A stretch of DNA of 42,937 nucleotides from VRUE01 sp033856275 (GTDB lineage Bacteria > Actinomycetota > Thermoleophilia > Solirubrobacterales > 70-9): NCBI GenBank assembly GCA_033856275.1, contig JAWVFJ010000037.1:1-42937 (forward strand). Reading direction: 5' to 3'. The notes under the pieces are model-generated. The model ran no database searches. It was not told the origin of the DNA and saw nothing but the letters and a program-made list of their open reading frames with translations. Positions within the stretch are counted from its first letter, which is position 1, and each line of letters begins with the position of its first letter. The translations under genes were made by a program, and so were the position numbers. Below are positions 25,100-33,059 of the stretch, piece by piece.

Positions 25100-26058
25100 G
25101 CGAAAAGCAGCGACGCGCCGATCGCGCCACCGAGGTCGCCGAGCGATGCGACCCGCACCGCCGGCGGTCGTTCGTCGACGAAGAGGTGCTTGGACATCTC
25201 GTCCATGAGCGGCTCCATGCAGCGCTCGCCAAAGCGCACGCCGAGGCCGCCACCGATGATCACCGCTTCGGTGTCGAGCAGGTTGACCGCAGAGGCAATG
25301 CCAGTGCCGAGCGCCTCGATTGCGCGGTCGATTAGCTTGCGGGCAAGGCCGTCGCCGTGCTCGATTGCCCGCTCCCAGATGCCGCTGGTGAGGCGATCTT
25401 TGCCGTGTTTCTCCATCAGCTTGAAGAGGTCCGTCTTGGCGCCTTCGTCATGCTGCTTGCGCGCCTCGGCTTCCATAGCCGCGCGTCCCGCATAGGCCTC
25501 CATGCAGCCCCTGCGCCCGCAGGGGCACTTGGCGCCTCCCCGCTTGATGACCATGTGGCCGATCTCTCCCGCGGCGCCACGCCCGAGCCACGGCCTACCG
25601 TCAAGGACGATTCCGCCGCCGACGCCGGTCCCCCAGAAAACCCCGATCAGGCTTTGGAACTCGCGTCCGGCTCCGAGGTGAAACTCAGCTTCGGTCGCGA
25701 CCTGGACGTCGTTGCCGATCCGCACGTCGGTGCCGAGGGCCTCGGCAAGCGTTTTCCCGAGTGGGAAACTGCCCTCCCAGTTGGGCAAGTTGCGGGCGCC
25801 ACTGACGATGCCCGTCTTGCTGTCCGCATCGCCCGGCGAACCGACCCCGACGCCCTTCAGATCCTGCGGTTTGACCCCTGCGGCGGAGGCCGCCTCTCGC
25901 AAAGCTTCCGCCATCGCCTGCGCGACGTCAGCCGGGCCGCCACTTGTGGGCGTCGGGTAACGCGCTTCGCCGAGAACCTGGCCGGTGGAATCGACGATCG
26001 CGGTCTGGATCTTGGTGCCGCCGAGGTCAATGCCGCCGCGCAGTTCGCCGGCCGCCAT
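25096..26058 (-). CDS. ROK-family sugar kinase
   Basis: 320 residues. Phosphate-binding motif LRGGIDLGGTKIQTAIVD at the start, catalytic region IGNDVQVATEAEF and WGTGVGGGIVLDG, then GEIGHMVIKRGG with the zinc site CPCGRRGCMEAY. All are diagnostic of ROK glucokinase-like enzymes. The likely role is to phosphorylate a hexose or related sugar; the neighbouring importer is convergent, so a functional link is plausible but unproven. ATG 26058 follows the upstream gene stop (26060) in the arrangement TGACATGG; the more upstream ATG at 26070 would overlap that gene. Confidence 0.9.
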   Translation of the reverse strand: MAAGELRGGIDLGGTKIQTAIVDSTGQVLGEARYPTPTSGGPADVAQAMAEALREAASAAGVKPQDLKGVGVGSPGDADSKTGIVSGARNLPNWEGSFPLGKTLAEALGTDVRIGNDVQVATEAEFHLGAGREFQSLIGVFWGTGVGGGIVLDGRPWLGRGAAGEIGHMVIKRGGAKCPCGRRGCMEAYAGRAAMEAEARKQHDEGAKTDLFKLMEKHGKDRLTSGIWERAIEHGDGLARKLIDRAIEALGTGIASAVNLLDTEAVIIGGGLGVRFGERCMEPLMDEMSKHLFVDERPPAVRVASLGDLGGAIGASLLFA

Positions 26059-26059
26059 G

Positions 26060-26548
26060 TCAGGCGGCACTCGGTGCGGCGCCCTGGAGCACGCCGATCA
26101 GTTCCTGGCTGACCGGATCGTCCTTGACGCTGACGCCCACAAGGGTGGTCCTGTCGCCGCCCGCAGCCGACTCGATCGTCAGCGCGGTCATGCCACCACC
26201 CATCTCGGTACTGACCTGGAGGCCGGCCCGCTCCCAGGCCGCAACCTCGTCACCGAGCTTGTAGTCGCGGCCGATGCTGAGCTTGAAGGCGCGGAGTTTG
26301 GTGGGCGTGACGATAAGCATCACCTTGTCAGGCAGGCCGCCCGCTTTCTTCTTGCGCAGCGCCTTGATCCCGGCGTAGACGAGGCCTCCCATCTGCGCCT
26401 TCGAGGCGACGTAGTTCGCGCTGGCGCCGCCCTGGCGAAAGCCCGCTGCCGCGAGGACCTCTTCGCCGTCGCTGCGGGACGCCGCCAGGTCCAGACACTT
26501 GCGCCGCCACTCGGCGACCTGATCTGAACTCATTTCGAACATTCCCAT
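26060..26548 (-). CDS. Conserved-looking soluble protein of unknown function
   Basis: 162 residues, no signal peptide or membrane helix. A helical N-terminus (VAEWRRKCLDLAASRSDGEE) is followed by beta strands resembling a PH-like sheet: KVMLIVTPTKLRAFKLSIG, then WERAGLQVSTEMGGGMTALT and DRTTLVGVSV. The fold is only a guess. ATG 26548 has the ribosome site GGAGGG; two further in-frame ATGs follow at 26542 and 26533. It is the first gene of a two-gene unit with the ROK kinase. Confidence 0.72.
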   Translation of the reverse strand: MGMFEMSSDQVAEWRRKCLDLAASRSDGEEVLAAAGFRQGGASANYVASKAQMGGLVYAGIKALRKKKAGGLPDKVMLIVTPTKLRAFKLSIGRDYKLGDEVAAWERAGLQVSTEMGGGMTALTIESAAGGDRTTLVGVSVKDDPVSQELIGVLQGAAPSAA

Positions 26549-26615
26549 CGCTTCTTCCCTCCTTGGGCGGATTGCCAGGCGACCCTACTCGTGGCCGCTC
26601 TGGAAAGCTAGGCAG

Positions 26616-27203
26616 GTGACTGGCGAGCAGACGGGTTGGCGCGTGTGGTGGGCAAAGCACCGTTGGTATGAGCGCAATTGGCGCCTGACGCGACGCTGGC
26701 GACTGGCCCGGCACGCGGCGCATGGCGGCTTTTTCGTTCGCCAACCCATTGAGGGAGAGGCACTCGAGGCGCTCGACGAGGGTCGCTTGCGGATCGGCGA
26801 AGGAACGCTGCTCGAGCCCGGCTGCTGGCTGACCCTGGCGCCCGAGGCGCAGATCGAGATCGGCGCCGGTTGCTTCCTCAACCGCAACACGATGCTGGCC
26901 TCGCTGGAGCTGGTCGAGATCGGCGATCACACGATGCTCGCCAACGGCTGCTTCATCGGCGACTCGGCCCACCGCTTCGATGACCCCGACACACCGATAA
27001 CCCAGCAGGGCTTCACCTCCAAGGGACCGGTGAGGATCGGCTCCAACTGTTGGCTCGGGGTCAACTGTGTGGTCACCAGCGGAGTCACGATCGGGGAGCG
27101 TTGCGTGATCGGCGCCAACTCGGTGGTCACATGCGACCTCCCCGCCGGCACCATCGCGGCGGGTGTCCCAGCGAAGGCGATCGGGGAGGTTAAGCGCTCC
27201 TGA
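26616..27203 (+). CDS. Hexapeptide-repeat acyltransferase (left-handed beta helix)
   Basis: 195 residues. After a basic N-terminal helix region, imperfect hexapeptide turns run from about residue 58 (RLRIGEGTLLEPGCWL, QIEIGAGCFLNRNTML, VEIGDHTMLANGCFIG) to the end. The C-terminal part GPVRIGSNCWLGVNCVV, GVTIGERCVIGANSVVT and AAGVPAKAIG is typical of O-acetyl/galactoside-type acyltransferases, with HRF near residue 127 as candidate catalytic His. Acceptor unknown; cell-surface sugar modification is likely. Start is GTG 26616. Confidence 0.88.
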   Translation: MTGEQTGWRVWWAKHRWYERNWRLTRRWRLARHAAHGGFFVRQPIEGEALEALDEGRLRIGEGTLLEPGCWLTLAPEAQIEIGAGCFLNRNTMLASLELVEIGDHTMLANGCFIGDSAHRFDDPDTPITQQGFTSKGPVRIGSNCWLGVNCVVTSGVTIGERCVIGANSVVTCDLPAGTIAAGVPAKAIGEVKRS

Positions 27204-27239
27204 GTGTATCCACATAACGGCGTGTTTACTTAGCAATAC

Positions 27240-27270
27240 TTGACATATTCAAATTATCTGGAATATGTTC
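27240..27270 (+). promoter_or_regulatory. Consensus-like promoter with overlapping inverted-repeat operator, upstream of the tyrosinase operon
   Basis: TTGACA (27240-27245) and TATGTT (27264-27269) are spaced by 18 bp in an unusually AT-rich patch (27205-27270). ACATATTC (27243-27250) and GAATATGT (27261-27268) form a perfect 8-bp inverted repeat with a 10-nt spacer that covers both promoter elements, a classic layout for a repressor operator. Predicted transcription starts near 27276, almost at the TTG start codon (27278), so the message may be nearly leaderless. Confidence 0.6.
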
Positions 27271-27277
27271 GCCGTAC

Positions 27278-28087
27278 TTGGCGACTCCACTTCGATCCCC
27301 GATCCTGGCGACGCCCCGCGTCCGTCACCGCAAGAGCATCGAGAAGCTACGGCCCGATCAGCTCAAAGCGCTGCGCGACGGTTTTGCGGCGATCAAGAAA
27401 TTGCGCGATACGAACGGCTTCTGGTTCTGGGCCGAACTGCACGGTGCGCCGAAGAACAAATGCGAGCACTCGCCGCGCACCGGTTACGACAACCTCTTCC
27501 TGCCCTGGCACCGCGCCTACCTCTACCGGCTCGAGCTCGCCCTGCAGACCAAAGTTCCCGCCGCAACCCTGCCCTGGTGGGACTGGCCGGCGTCGCGAAC
27601 GAGCGGTGGCGTCCCCGCGGCCTATGAGGACATCGGCGGCGAAGCGAACCCACTCGCCGGAGCCGACCTGCCGCCGCTGTTGAGCGAAGCCCCGGAGTGG
27701 CCGGACCACACCTCGCGTGAACCGGCAGACCCGGGCCGGCTGCCGAGCAAAGCCGAGGTCGACTCGATCCTCGAACTCAAAAACTTCGACGATTTCTCGA
27801 AAACCGTGGAGGTGCAGCTCCACAACCGGGTGCACGGCTGGGTGGGGGGCTCGATGGGAATCGTCGCGATCGCCGCCTATGACCCGCTCTTCTGGGCACA
27901 CCACACCATGGTCGACCGGCTCTGGGCCCTCTGGCAGACCTTACATTCGAGCCGCGGGCCGCGGCCGGGCGTCTGGGGGAGGATCCTGCGCGGTGGCCTC
28001 GACCTGACGGTCGGCGACGTGCTCGACACCCACGCGCTCGGCTATGACTACGCGGCGAGCACCGCCCACCGGGAGGTCGATTCCTGA
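27278..28087 (+). CDS. Tyrosinase/polyphenol oxidase family copper enzyme
   Basis: Oxidises phenols to o-quinones using a two-copper centre. 269 residues, no signal peptide. Copper A ligands: H55 (AELHG), H64 (KCEHSP) and H78 (LPWHRAYLYRLE). Copper B ligands: H182 and H186 (LHNRVHGW) and H208 (DPLFWAHHTMVDRLW). C62 two residues before H64 gives the C-x-H arrangement that forms a Cys-His thioether in fungal enzymes, unlike Streptomyces tyrosinases. Start is TTG 27278, just after the promoter. The next gene encodes a KFDV-like domain that in plant polyphenol oxidases is fused to the C-terminus, so the two probably form one functional unit. Confidence 0.88.
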   Translation: MATPLRSPILATPRVRHRKSIEKLRPDQLKALRDGFAAIKKLRDTNGFWFWAELHGAPKNKCEHSPRTGYDNLFLPWHRAYLYRLELALQTKVPAATLPWWDWPASRTSGGVPAAYEDIGGEANPLAGADLPPLLSEAPEWPDHTSREPADPGRLPSKAEVDSILELKNFDDFSKTVEVQLHNRVHGWVGGSMGIVAIAAYDPLFWAHHTMVDRLWALWQTLHSSRGPRPGVWGRILRGGLDLTVGDVLDTHALGYDYAASTAHREVDS

Positions 28088-28548
28088 TGGAGCGCTATGC
28101 CACTCCGCCCGACAAGCCGTTCGCCGTCCCGGTCTGGGAAGGGCAACCGGACTTCTACCGTGCCGACCTGCAGTTCCACGGGGTCGGTCACCGTGGCGAC
28201 TCCTATGAGGGCCGCGTCTTCTTCGACCTGCCCGACGCGACGCCCGCGACGCCGCTGGAACTCGACACGGGCTACGCCGGATCCTTCTACGTCTTCGGGC
28301 ATGGTCCGTGCTTCGGTGACGAAGGCCACTGCGAGGTGCCGCCGGGCCCGATTCACCCCTTCGATTACCGCACCGTGCACCACCTCGCGCCGCAGTCGAT
28401 GGTCGTCACCGTGACCGAGGCGGTCAAGCGGGTGATCGCCGATGGAAAGCCCGGGTTCGCCGTGACCGTCGTACCGACCAATGTGCGCGACGAGGAGGTC
28501 GGCGACGTCCTCCACTTCGAGCGCCTCTCCCTCGTCACCTACGACTGA
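28087..28548 (+). CDS. Protein resembling the KFDV/C-terminal domain of polyphenol oxidases
   Basis: 153 residues, beta-rich. The pattern EGRVFFDLPDATPATPLELD, then GYAGSFYVFGHG, then TVTEAVKRVIADGKPGFAVT with VVPTNVRDEE and a final HFERLSLV strand resembles the PPO1_KFDV domain of plant polyphenol oxidases, which covers the active site in the latent enzyme. Here it is a separate gene whose ATG overlaps the tyrosinase stop (TGATG). The inferred role is a lid or assembly partner for the tyrosinase, comparable in purpose to the caddie protein of Streptomyces. It also has a CEVPPG motif, and C78/C83 could contribute to copper delivery. Confidence 0.65.
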   Translation: MERYATPPDKPFAVPVWEGQPDFYRADLQFHGVGHRGDSYEGRVFFDLPDATPATPLELDTGYAGSFYVFGHGPCFGDEGHCEVPPGPIHPFDYRTVHHLAPQSMVVTVTEAVKRVIADGKPGFAVTVVPTNVRDEEVGDVLHFERLSLVTYD

Positions 28549-28555
28549 GCCGACG

Positions 28556-28720
28556 ATGCCGGCCGCCCACATCGCCGGCGTGCCGATCGAGGAGACGCTG
28601 CTCTCTCTGGGCGGGCCGGCCGCGATCTACCTGGTGGCAATTGGGTTTGTCGCGGCGCTGCGGCGCACGTGGTCTCGCATCGGTTCGCTGGCGCGGCGCC
28701 GCCTGGGGGTGGGCGGGTGA
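28556..28720 (+). CDS. Small single-helix membrane peptide
   Basis: 54 residues starting MPAAHIAGVPIEETLLSLGG, with one membrane helix (AAIYLVAIGFVAALRRTW) and a basic tail (RIGSLARRRLGVGG). It starts 7 nt after the KFDV-like gene stops and ends in a 4-nt overlap (GTGA) with the next gene, so it is in the operon by position. No family recognised. It could anchor the soluble operon products to the membrane. Moderate confidence because of its size, although the tight overlap at both ends favours a real gene. Confidence 0.6.
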   Translation: MPAAHIAGVPIEETLLSLGGPAAIYLVAIGFVAALRRTWSRIGSLARRRLGVGG

Positions 28721-30405
28721 CCGACCCGATCTCGATCGTCGCCCACGCCAACTGTGACGACGCCTACGTCGCCTGGCGCTATCCGAAAGCGATTCCGGAC
28801 TGCCGCGGCTTCGCGCTCTATCGCAAGCCGAAAGGCGGTAACGAGGAGCCGGTGCACACCTTCATTCCCTTCGCTGGGGAAGAACACAAACCCGGCGAGC
28901 ACCGGCCGAGCACCGAGTGGCCGATCCAGAAATTCGCCTGGGCGGACGTGCTCGCGCGGTCGGGCGAAACGGTCAGCTACCGGGTGGTGCCGATGGTCGG
29001 CAAAGCGGGATCACTCGAGGAGGCGGCCGACCACGCCAGCCCCTGGAGCGACCCGGTCGCGGTGACGGCGGACGGCGGCGACGGATTTTCCGCCTACTTC
29101 AACCGGGGGGTGCTGGCGACCCAGTCGGTCGCGCGGCGCCTCAAGGACGACGAACCCTGGGGCAAACAGCTCAGAACGATGATCGCGACGCCGGGGAACA
29201 TAACCCGCGAATACCTCTCCGGCGAACTGCGCCTGGCTCTGCGTAAGGTGCTCGCCGACGCCAGGACAAATCCGAAGGCGGAGATCTACGCGGCCCTCTT
29301 CGAGCTCAACGATCCGGAGCTGGTCGCCGACCTCTGCGCCCTCGGCCCGCGCGCCCACGTGATCCTCGCCAACGGCGCCGATCACAAGGAGGACGAGAAC
29401 AAAGAGGCTCGCGCGACGCTGAAAGCCGCAAAAGTCGATGTCCACAAGCGGTTTACCGGCAGCCGTCTGGCGCACAACAAGTTCCTCGTCGTCTGCGAGC
29501 CCGCGGCATCGCCGAAACTGACCTGGACCGGCTCGACCAACTGGACGATGACCGGGCTCTGCACCCAGGTCAACAACGGCCTGCGGATCGAGAACGTCGA
29601 AGTGGCCGCGTATTACAAAGCCGAGTGGGACGCGCTGCTGGAATCAGGCGACGAGTTCCCGCCGAAGCTGGTCGATGGCAACGGCTCGATTCGCTTAGCG
29701 CCGCTGGGCAAAGGGAGCATCGGTACCTGGTTCGTGCCGGTGCACAAAGAAGTCGATCTCGCCGACGCCCGTGAGTTGATCGCCTCGGCCAAACGGGGGA
29801 TCCTCTTCGAGTTCTTCAACCCCGGCCGCAAAGGCACGCTGTTCAACGCGATCATGGACCGGCTCGCCGCCGACGAAGCCGACGGTGACGAGTCTCTCTA
29901 CGTGCATGGAATCCTCAACCAGGATCCCGAGGCGGGCTCCGACGATCCGGCGCTGGTCGACCTGATCCACCGTGGCCAGATCGACGAAGCCAATCCGGAC
30001 ATCGTCCTGCCAGGCAAGATCGACTCGCGCTTCGCCGCCTGGGAGAAAGAGATCGACCGGCTCAGCCTGGTGATGATCCACTCCAAGGTCGTCGTCCTCG
30101 ACCCCTTCGGCCCGAAGCCGGTCGTGATGACCGGCTCGCACAATCTCGGCCCCCGGGCCAGCGGCAAGAACGACGACAACCTCAACGTGATTGCCGGGGC
30201 GCCGAAGCTCGCGGCCGCCTACGCGACCCACATCATCTCCGTCTACAACGCCTACCGCTGGCGCTACGTGCGCTCCCATGCGGCGAAGAAAGCCGGCAAG
30301 GAGTGGGAAGGGCCCGAAGATGGCAAAGCCTGGCAGGACAGCTATTACAAAGGCGCCGACGCCGTAGCGAAGCAGGGCGAGCTGGCTTTTTGGCTCGGCG
30401 AGTAA
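28717..30405 (+). CDS. Phospholipase D-like protein with two HxK motifs
   Basis: 562 residues, cytosolic by sequence. The N-terminal 110 residues are beta-rich (GFALYRKPKGG, SYRVVPMVG). Two PLD repeats follow. The first has LAHNKFLVVCEP with TWTGSTNWT, where the Asp expected in HxKx4D is replaced by Cys. The second has MIHSKVVVLDPFG with MTGSHNLGPRASGKNDDN and is complete. PLD enzymes use the two His residues to cleave a phosphodiester; lipid or nucleic acid could be the substrate. GTG 28717 overlaps the previous stop. Association with a tyrosinase operon is unexpected. Confidence 0.85.
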   Translation: MTDPISIVAHANCDDAYVAWRYPKAIPDCRGFALYRKPKGGNEEPVHTFIPFAGEEHKPGEHRPSTEWPIQKFAWADVLARSGETVSYRVVPMVGKAGSLEEAADHASPWSDPVAVTADGGDGFSAYFNRGVLATQSVARRLKDDEPWGKQLRTMIATPGNITREYLSGELRLALRKVLADARTNPKAEIYAALFELNDPELVADLCALGPRAHVILANGADHKEDENKEARATLKAAKVDVHKRFTGSRLAHNKFLVVCEPAASPKLTWTGSTNWTMTGLCTQVNNGLRIENVEVAAYYKAEWDALLESGDEFPPKLVDGNGSIRLAPLGKGSIGTWFVPVHKEVDLADARELIASAKRGILFEFFNPGRKGTLFNAIMDRLAADEADGDESLYVHGILNQDPEAGSDDPALVDLIHRGQIDEANPDIVLPGKIDSRFAAWEKEIDRLSLVMIHSKVVVLDPFGPKPVVMTGSHNLGPRASGKNDDNLNVIAGAPKLAAAYATHIISVYNAYRWRYVRSHAAKKAGKEWEGPEDGKAWQDSYYKGADAVAKQGELAFWLGE

Positions 30406-30445
30406 CGCCGCCGCCACGCGAATCCTGCCTTCTGTGACCAAGCCT

Positions 30446-30474
30446 TCGTAACGGCGCCGATCTACCCCTATAAT
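30446..30474 (+). promoter_or_regulatory. Probable promoter of the panC-panD-panB operon
   Basis: A perfect -10 hexamer TATAAT lies at 30469-30474, with only a weak -35 candidate (TCGTAA at 30446-30451, 17-bp spacing). Transcription would start near 30481, about 30 nt before the panC ATG at 30511. This is the best match to a housekeeping -10 box seen in the window. Confidence 0.55.
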
Positions 30475-30510
30475 TCCGCAGTACGGCCGTGACCCGAAGG
30501 GCATGGACCC

Positions 30511-31407
30511 ATGAACCTCCTCGAACTCGTCGATCCCTCACACGCAACAGGCGACGTGAAGCTCCTTCGCAGCAAGGACGGGCTCCGCTCTGCTCTAGAG
30601 CCGTCTCGCCGGCAGGGCGACTCGATTGGCCTCGTGCCGACGATGGGCTATCTGCACGGAGGGCACCTGTCGCTGTTGCGGGCCGCTCGTGCCGAGTGCG
30701 ACGTCGTCGTGATGAGCCTTTTCGTCAACCCGACCCAGTTCGGGCCGGGCGAGGACCTCGATCGCTATCCGCGCGACGAGGAGCGCGACCTTCGGCTTGC
30801 GGCTGAGGCGGGCGCCGACTTCGTCTACGCGCCGCCGGTCGAGGCTGTCTACCCGGAGGGCTTTGCCACCTACGTCGAGGTCGAAGGCACCCTGACGGGG
30901 GTGCTCGACGGCGATCCCGAACGGCGTGGCCCCCGGCACTTTCGCGGCGTCTCCACGGTGGTCATCAAGCTCTTCAATGCGGTCCAGCCCGACGTTGCCT
31001 ATTTCGGCCAGAAGGATGCGCAGCAGGGGGCCGTTATTCGACGCATGGTCCGCGATCTCGACATCCCAGTGCGGATCGAGGTGCTGCCGACAGTACGCGA
31101 GCCCGACGGCCTGGCGATGAGCTCGCGCAATGCCTACCTCGACCCGAGCGAGCGCAACCGCGCAACCGCTCTTTCCCGTGCCCTACACGCTGTCGAGATG
31201 GCCGCCCCTTCCGCTGGCCTGGACGCCGCTCTCGAGGCGGCTCGCGCCGAGCTGCGCGCCTCCGGCATCGAGCCTGAGTATCTGGAGGCACGGGATGCCG
31301 AAAGCCTTTCCCCAATCACCGAGCTGGAAAGCCGGCCGGTGTTGATCGCGGTCGCCGCCCAGGTTGGCGGCGCTCGCCTGATCGACAACGTGCTTATCGA
31401 GCCTTGA
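30511..31407 (+). CDS. panC: Pantothenate synthetase
   Basis: Joins pantoate and beta-alanine using ATP to make pantothenate, the precursor of coenzyme A. 298 residues. Conserved motifs are GLVPTMGYLHGGHLSLLRAA (ATP site), VMSLFVNPTQFGPGEDLDRY, STVVIKLFNAVQPDVAYFGQ followed by KDAQQ, and TVREPDGLAMSSRN (KMSKS-like loop). ATG 30511 gives a leader about 15 residues longer than usual; no better start is evident. First gene of a complete panC-panD-panB operon. Confidence 0.96.
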   Translation: MNLLELVDPSHATGDVKLLRSKDGLRSALEPSRRQGDSIGLVPTMGYLHGGHLSLLRAARAECDVVVMSLFVNPTQFGPGEDLDRYPRDEERDLRLAAEAGADFVYAPPVEAVYPEGFATYVEVEGTLTGVLDGDPERRGPRHFRGVSTVVIKLFNAVQPDVAYFGQKDAQQGAVIRRMVRDLDIPVRIEVLPTVREPDGLAMSSRNAYLDPSERNRATALSRALHAVEMAAPSAGLDAALEAARAELRASGIEPEYLEARDAESLSPITELESRPVLIAVAAQVGGARLIDNVLIEP

Positions 31408-31440
31408 AACCTTCAACCGTATGAGCTGACAGGAGAATCG

Positions 31441-31839
31441 ATGCAGAGGCAGATGCTCAAGTCAAAGATCCACCGGGCGACGGTGACCGATTGCGATGTC
31501 GACTACATCGGCAGCATCACGGTCGACACCGAGCTGATGGCCGCCGCGGACCTGATCACCAATGAGCAGGTCCACGTCTGGGACATTGACAACGGCGCCC
31601 GCTTCGTCACCTACGTGATCGACGGCGGGCCTGGCTCGGGCACGATGCAGGTCAACGGCGCCGCCGCCCACCTGACCCGGCCCGGTCACAAGATCATCGT
31701 CGCCTCCTTCGGCGCCTACGACGAGAGCGACCTCGAGGCCTACTCGCCCGTCGTCGTCCATGTTGGCGAGAAGAACGAGATCGTCGCCGTCGATAGCCAT
31801 CCCGAGGTGCTGCTCGCCGAGCCCGAGGCCGTCCGATGA
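31441..31839 (+). CDS. panD: Aspartate 1-decarboxylase
   Basis: Makes beta-alanine from aspartate for pantothenate synthesis. 132 residues. The proenzyme self-cleaves between Gly and Ser in DYIGSIT (near residues 22-26) to form the pyruvoyl cofactor. KSKIHRATVTDCDVDYIG, NGARFVTYVI and NGAAAHLTRPGHKIIVASF are all family signatures. The ATG has a good ribosome site (AGGAG). Its end overlaps panB by 4 nt (ATGA), so the two are translated together. Confidence 0.97.
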   Translation: MQRQMLKSKIHRATVTDCDVDYIGSITVDTELMAAADLITNEQVHVWDIDNGARFVTYVIDGGPGSGTMQVNGAAAHLTRPGHKIIVASFGAYDESDLEAYSPVVVHVGEKNEIVAVDSHPEVLLAEPEAVR

Positions 31840-32771
31840 GCTCCGGCGCTCGCTCGCACACCGCGCCGCCGCCGGCCGACCGCCCGCCGGTGAGCCTGCC
31901 GCGCCTGGCCGAGATGAAGGAGAACGGCGAACCGATCGCGATGGTGACCGCCTACGACTTCCCCTCGGCCAAGGTTGCCGAGGAGGCGGGCGCCGACATC
32001 GTCTTGGTCGGCGACTCGGCGGCGAACGTCGTGCTCGGCCATTCCGGCACCGAGGCGGTGACGCTGGAGGAGATGCTCGTCCTCGGCAAGGCAGTGCGGC
32101 GTGGCCTGAAGACCCCGCTGATGGTCGGCGACATGCCGATGGGAAGCTACGAGTCGAGCAACGAGCTGGCGATCCAGAACGCCCAGCGTCTGGTCAAGGA
32201 GACCGGCTGCCAAACGGTCAAGCTCGAGGCGGGGGGGATCTCGGTCGAGCGCGCCCGCGCGATCGTCCGTTCTGGCATCCCGGTGATGGGCCATGTCGGC
32301 CTCACGCCCCAAACCGCCACCGCCTTGGGCGGTTACAAGGCGCAGGGCAAGACCGCCCAGAGCGCGATCCAGCTCTGCGAGGACGCCCTCGCCCTGCAGG
32401 CGGTCGGCTGTTTCGCAATCGTCTTTGAGGCCGTTCCCGCCGCCGTTACAGAGGCGATCGTCGAGAGGCTCGAGATCCCGGCGATCGGCATCGGCGCCGG
32501 TCCCGCCACGGCTGGCCAGGTCCTCGTTTTCCATGACCTGCTCGGCATCACTACCGGCCGCATGGCCAAATTCGTCAAGCAGTACGCCGACATCCACAAC
32601 CAGATGGTCACCGGCATGCAGCAGTACGTCGCCGAGGTCCGCGCTGCCCACTTCCCCGAACCCGACCATGTCTACGGCATCGAGCCCGCCGAGCTATCGG
32701 AGTTCAGGCACTATTTGGACCAGGAGAGCCTCACCTCGGCCAAGGCCTGGGACTGGGAGCCGCTGCCGTAA
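31836..32771 (+). CDS. panB: Ketopantoate hydroxymethyltransferase
   Basis: Transfers a hydroxymethyl group from methylene-tetrahydrofolate to ketoisovalerate. 311 residues. Motifs: MVTAYDFPSAKVAEEAGADI, VLVGDSAANVVLGH (metal site), VGDMPMGSY, KLEAGG, MGHVGLTPQ, GIGAGPATAGQVLVFHDLLG. The first 20 residues are an extra Pro-rich leader. ATG overlaps the panD stop. With panC and panD this provides the whole branch to pantothenate except the reductase panE, which is not in the window. Confidence 0.97.
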   Translation: MSSGARSHTAPPPADRPPVSLPRLAEMKENGEPIAMVTAYDFPSAKVAEEAGADIVLVGDSAANVVLGHSGTEAVTLEEMLVLGKAVRRGLKTPLMVGDMPMGSYESSNELAIQNAQRLVKETGCQTVKLEAGGISVERARAIVRSGIPVMGHVGLTPQTATALGGYKAQGKTAQSAIQLCEDALALQAVGCFAIVFEAVPAAVTEAIVERLEIPAIGIGAGPATAGQVLVFHDLLGITTGRMAKFVKQYADIHNQMVTGMQQYVAEVRAAHFPEPDHVYGIEPAELSEFRHYLDQESLTSAKAWDWEPLP

Positions 32772-32801
32772 GCCGCGCCACAATCTACGATTGGCGGCCG
32801 G

Positions 32802-33059
32802 ATGCCCGTTTACGAGTTCGAGTGCGAGGAGTGCGGTGAGCGCTTCGAGGAGTTGATCGCCAGCGGCACGCAGAGTCTGCCCTGTTCGCGGTGCGGGTCA
32901 CGCCGCACGCGGCGACTGCTCTCGCGGGTTTCTCCCGCCGGGCGACAACCCCGCGGAGCAGGCGTGCGCTCTGACGAATCGCGGCGTCGAGACCGCGAAG
33001 CGGCGCGGGGTGAGCGGTTGGCTGAGACGAAGCGCAAGCGTGCGAAAGGAGAGCTCTGA
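32802..33059 (+). CDS. FmdB-type zinc ribbon protein
   Basis: 85 residues. The N-terminal zinc ribbon MPVYEFECEECGERFE with PCSRCGSRRTRRL is typical of FmdB-family putative regulators; the rest is a highly basic tail (RRRDREAARGERLAETKRKR). Its TGA overlaps the glycosylase ATG by one base (TGATG). Function unknown; binding to nucleic acid is plausible from charge. Confidence 0.88.
   Translation: MPVYEFECEECGERFEELIASGTQSLPCSRCGSRRTRRLLSRVSPAGRQPRGAGVRSDESRRRDREAARGERLAETKRKRAKGEL

Noticed and set aside
27210..27276. LexA-type box in the tyrosinase promoter (GAATATGTTC)
   Set aside because: The spacing and half sites do not fit GAAC-N4-GTTC; it is better explained as part of the ACATATTC/GAATATGT inverted repeat.
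30406..30510. Riboswitch upstream of panC
   Set aside because: Only about 30 nt lie between the predicted start of transcription and the ATG, too short for a known riboswitch.
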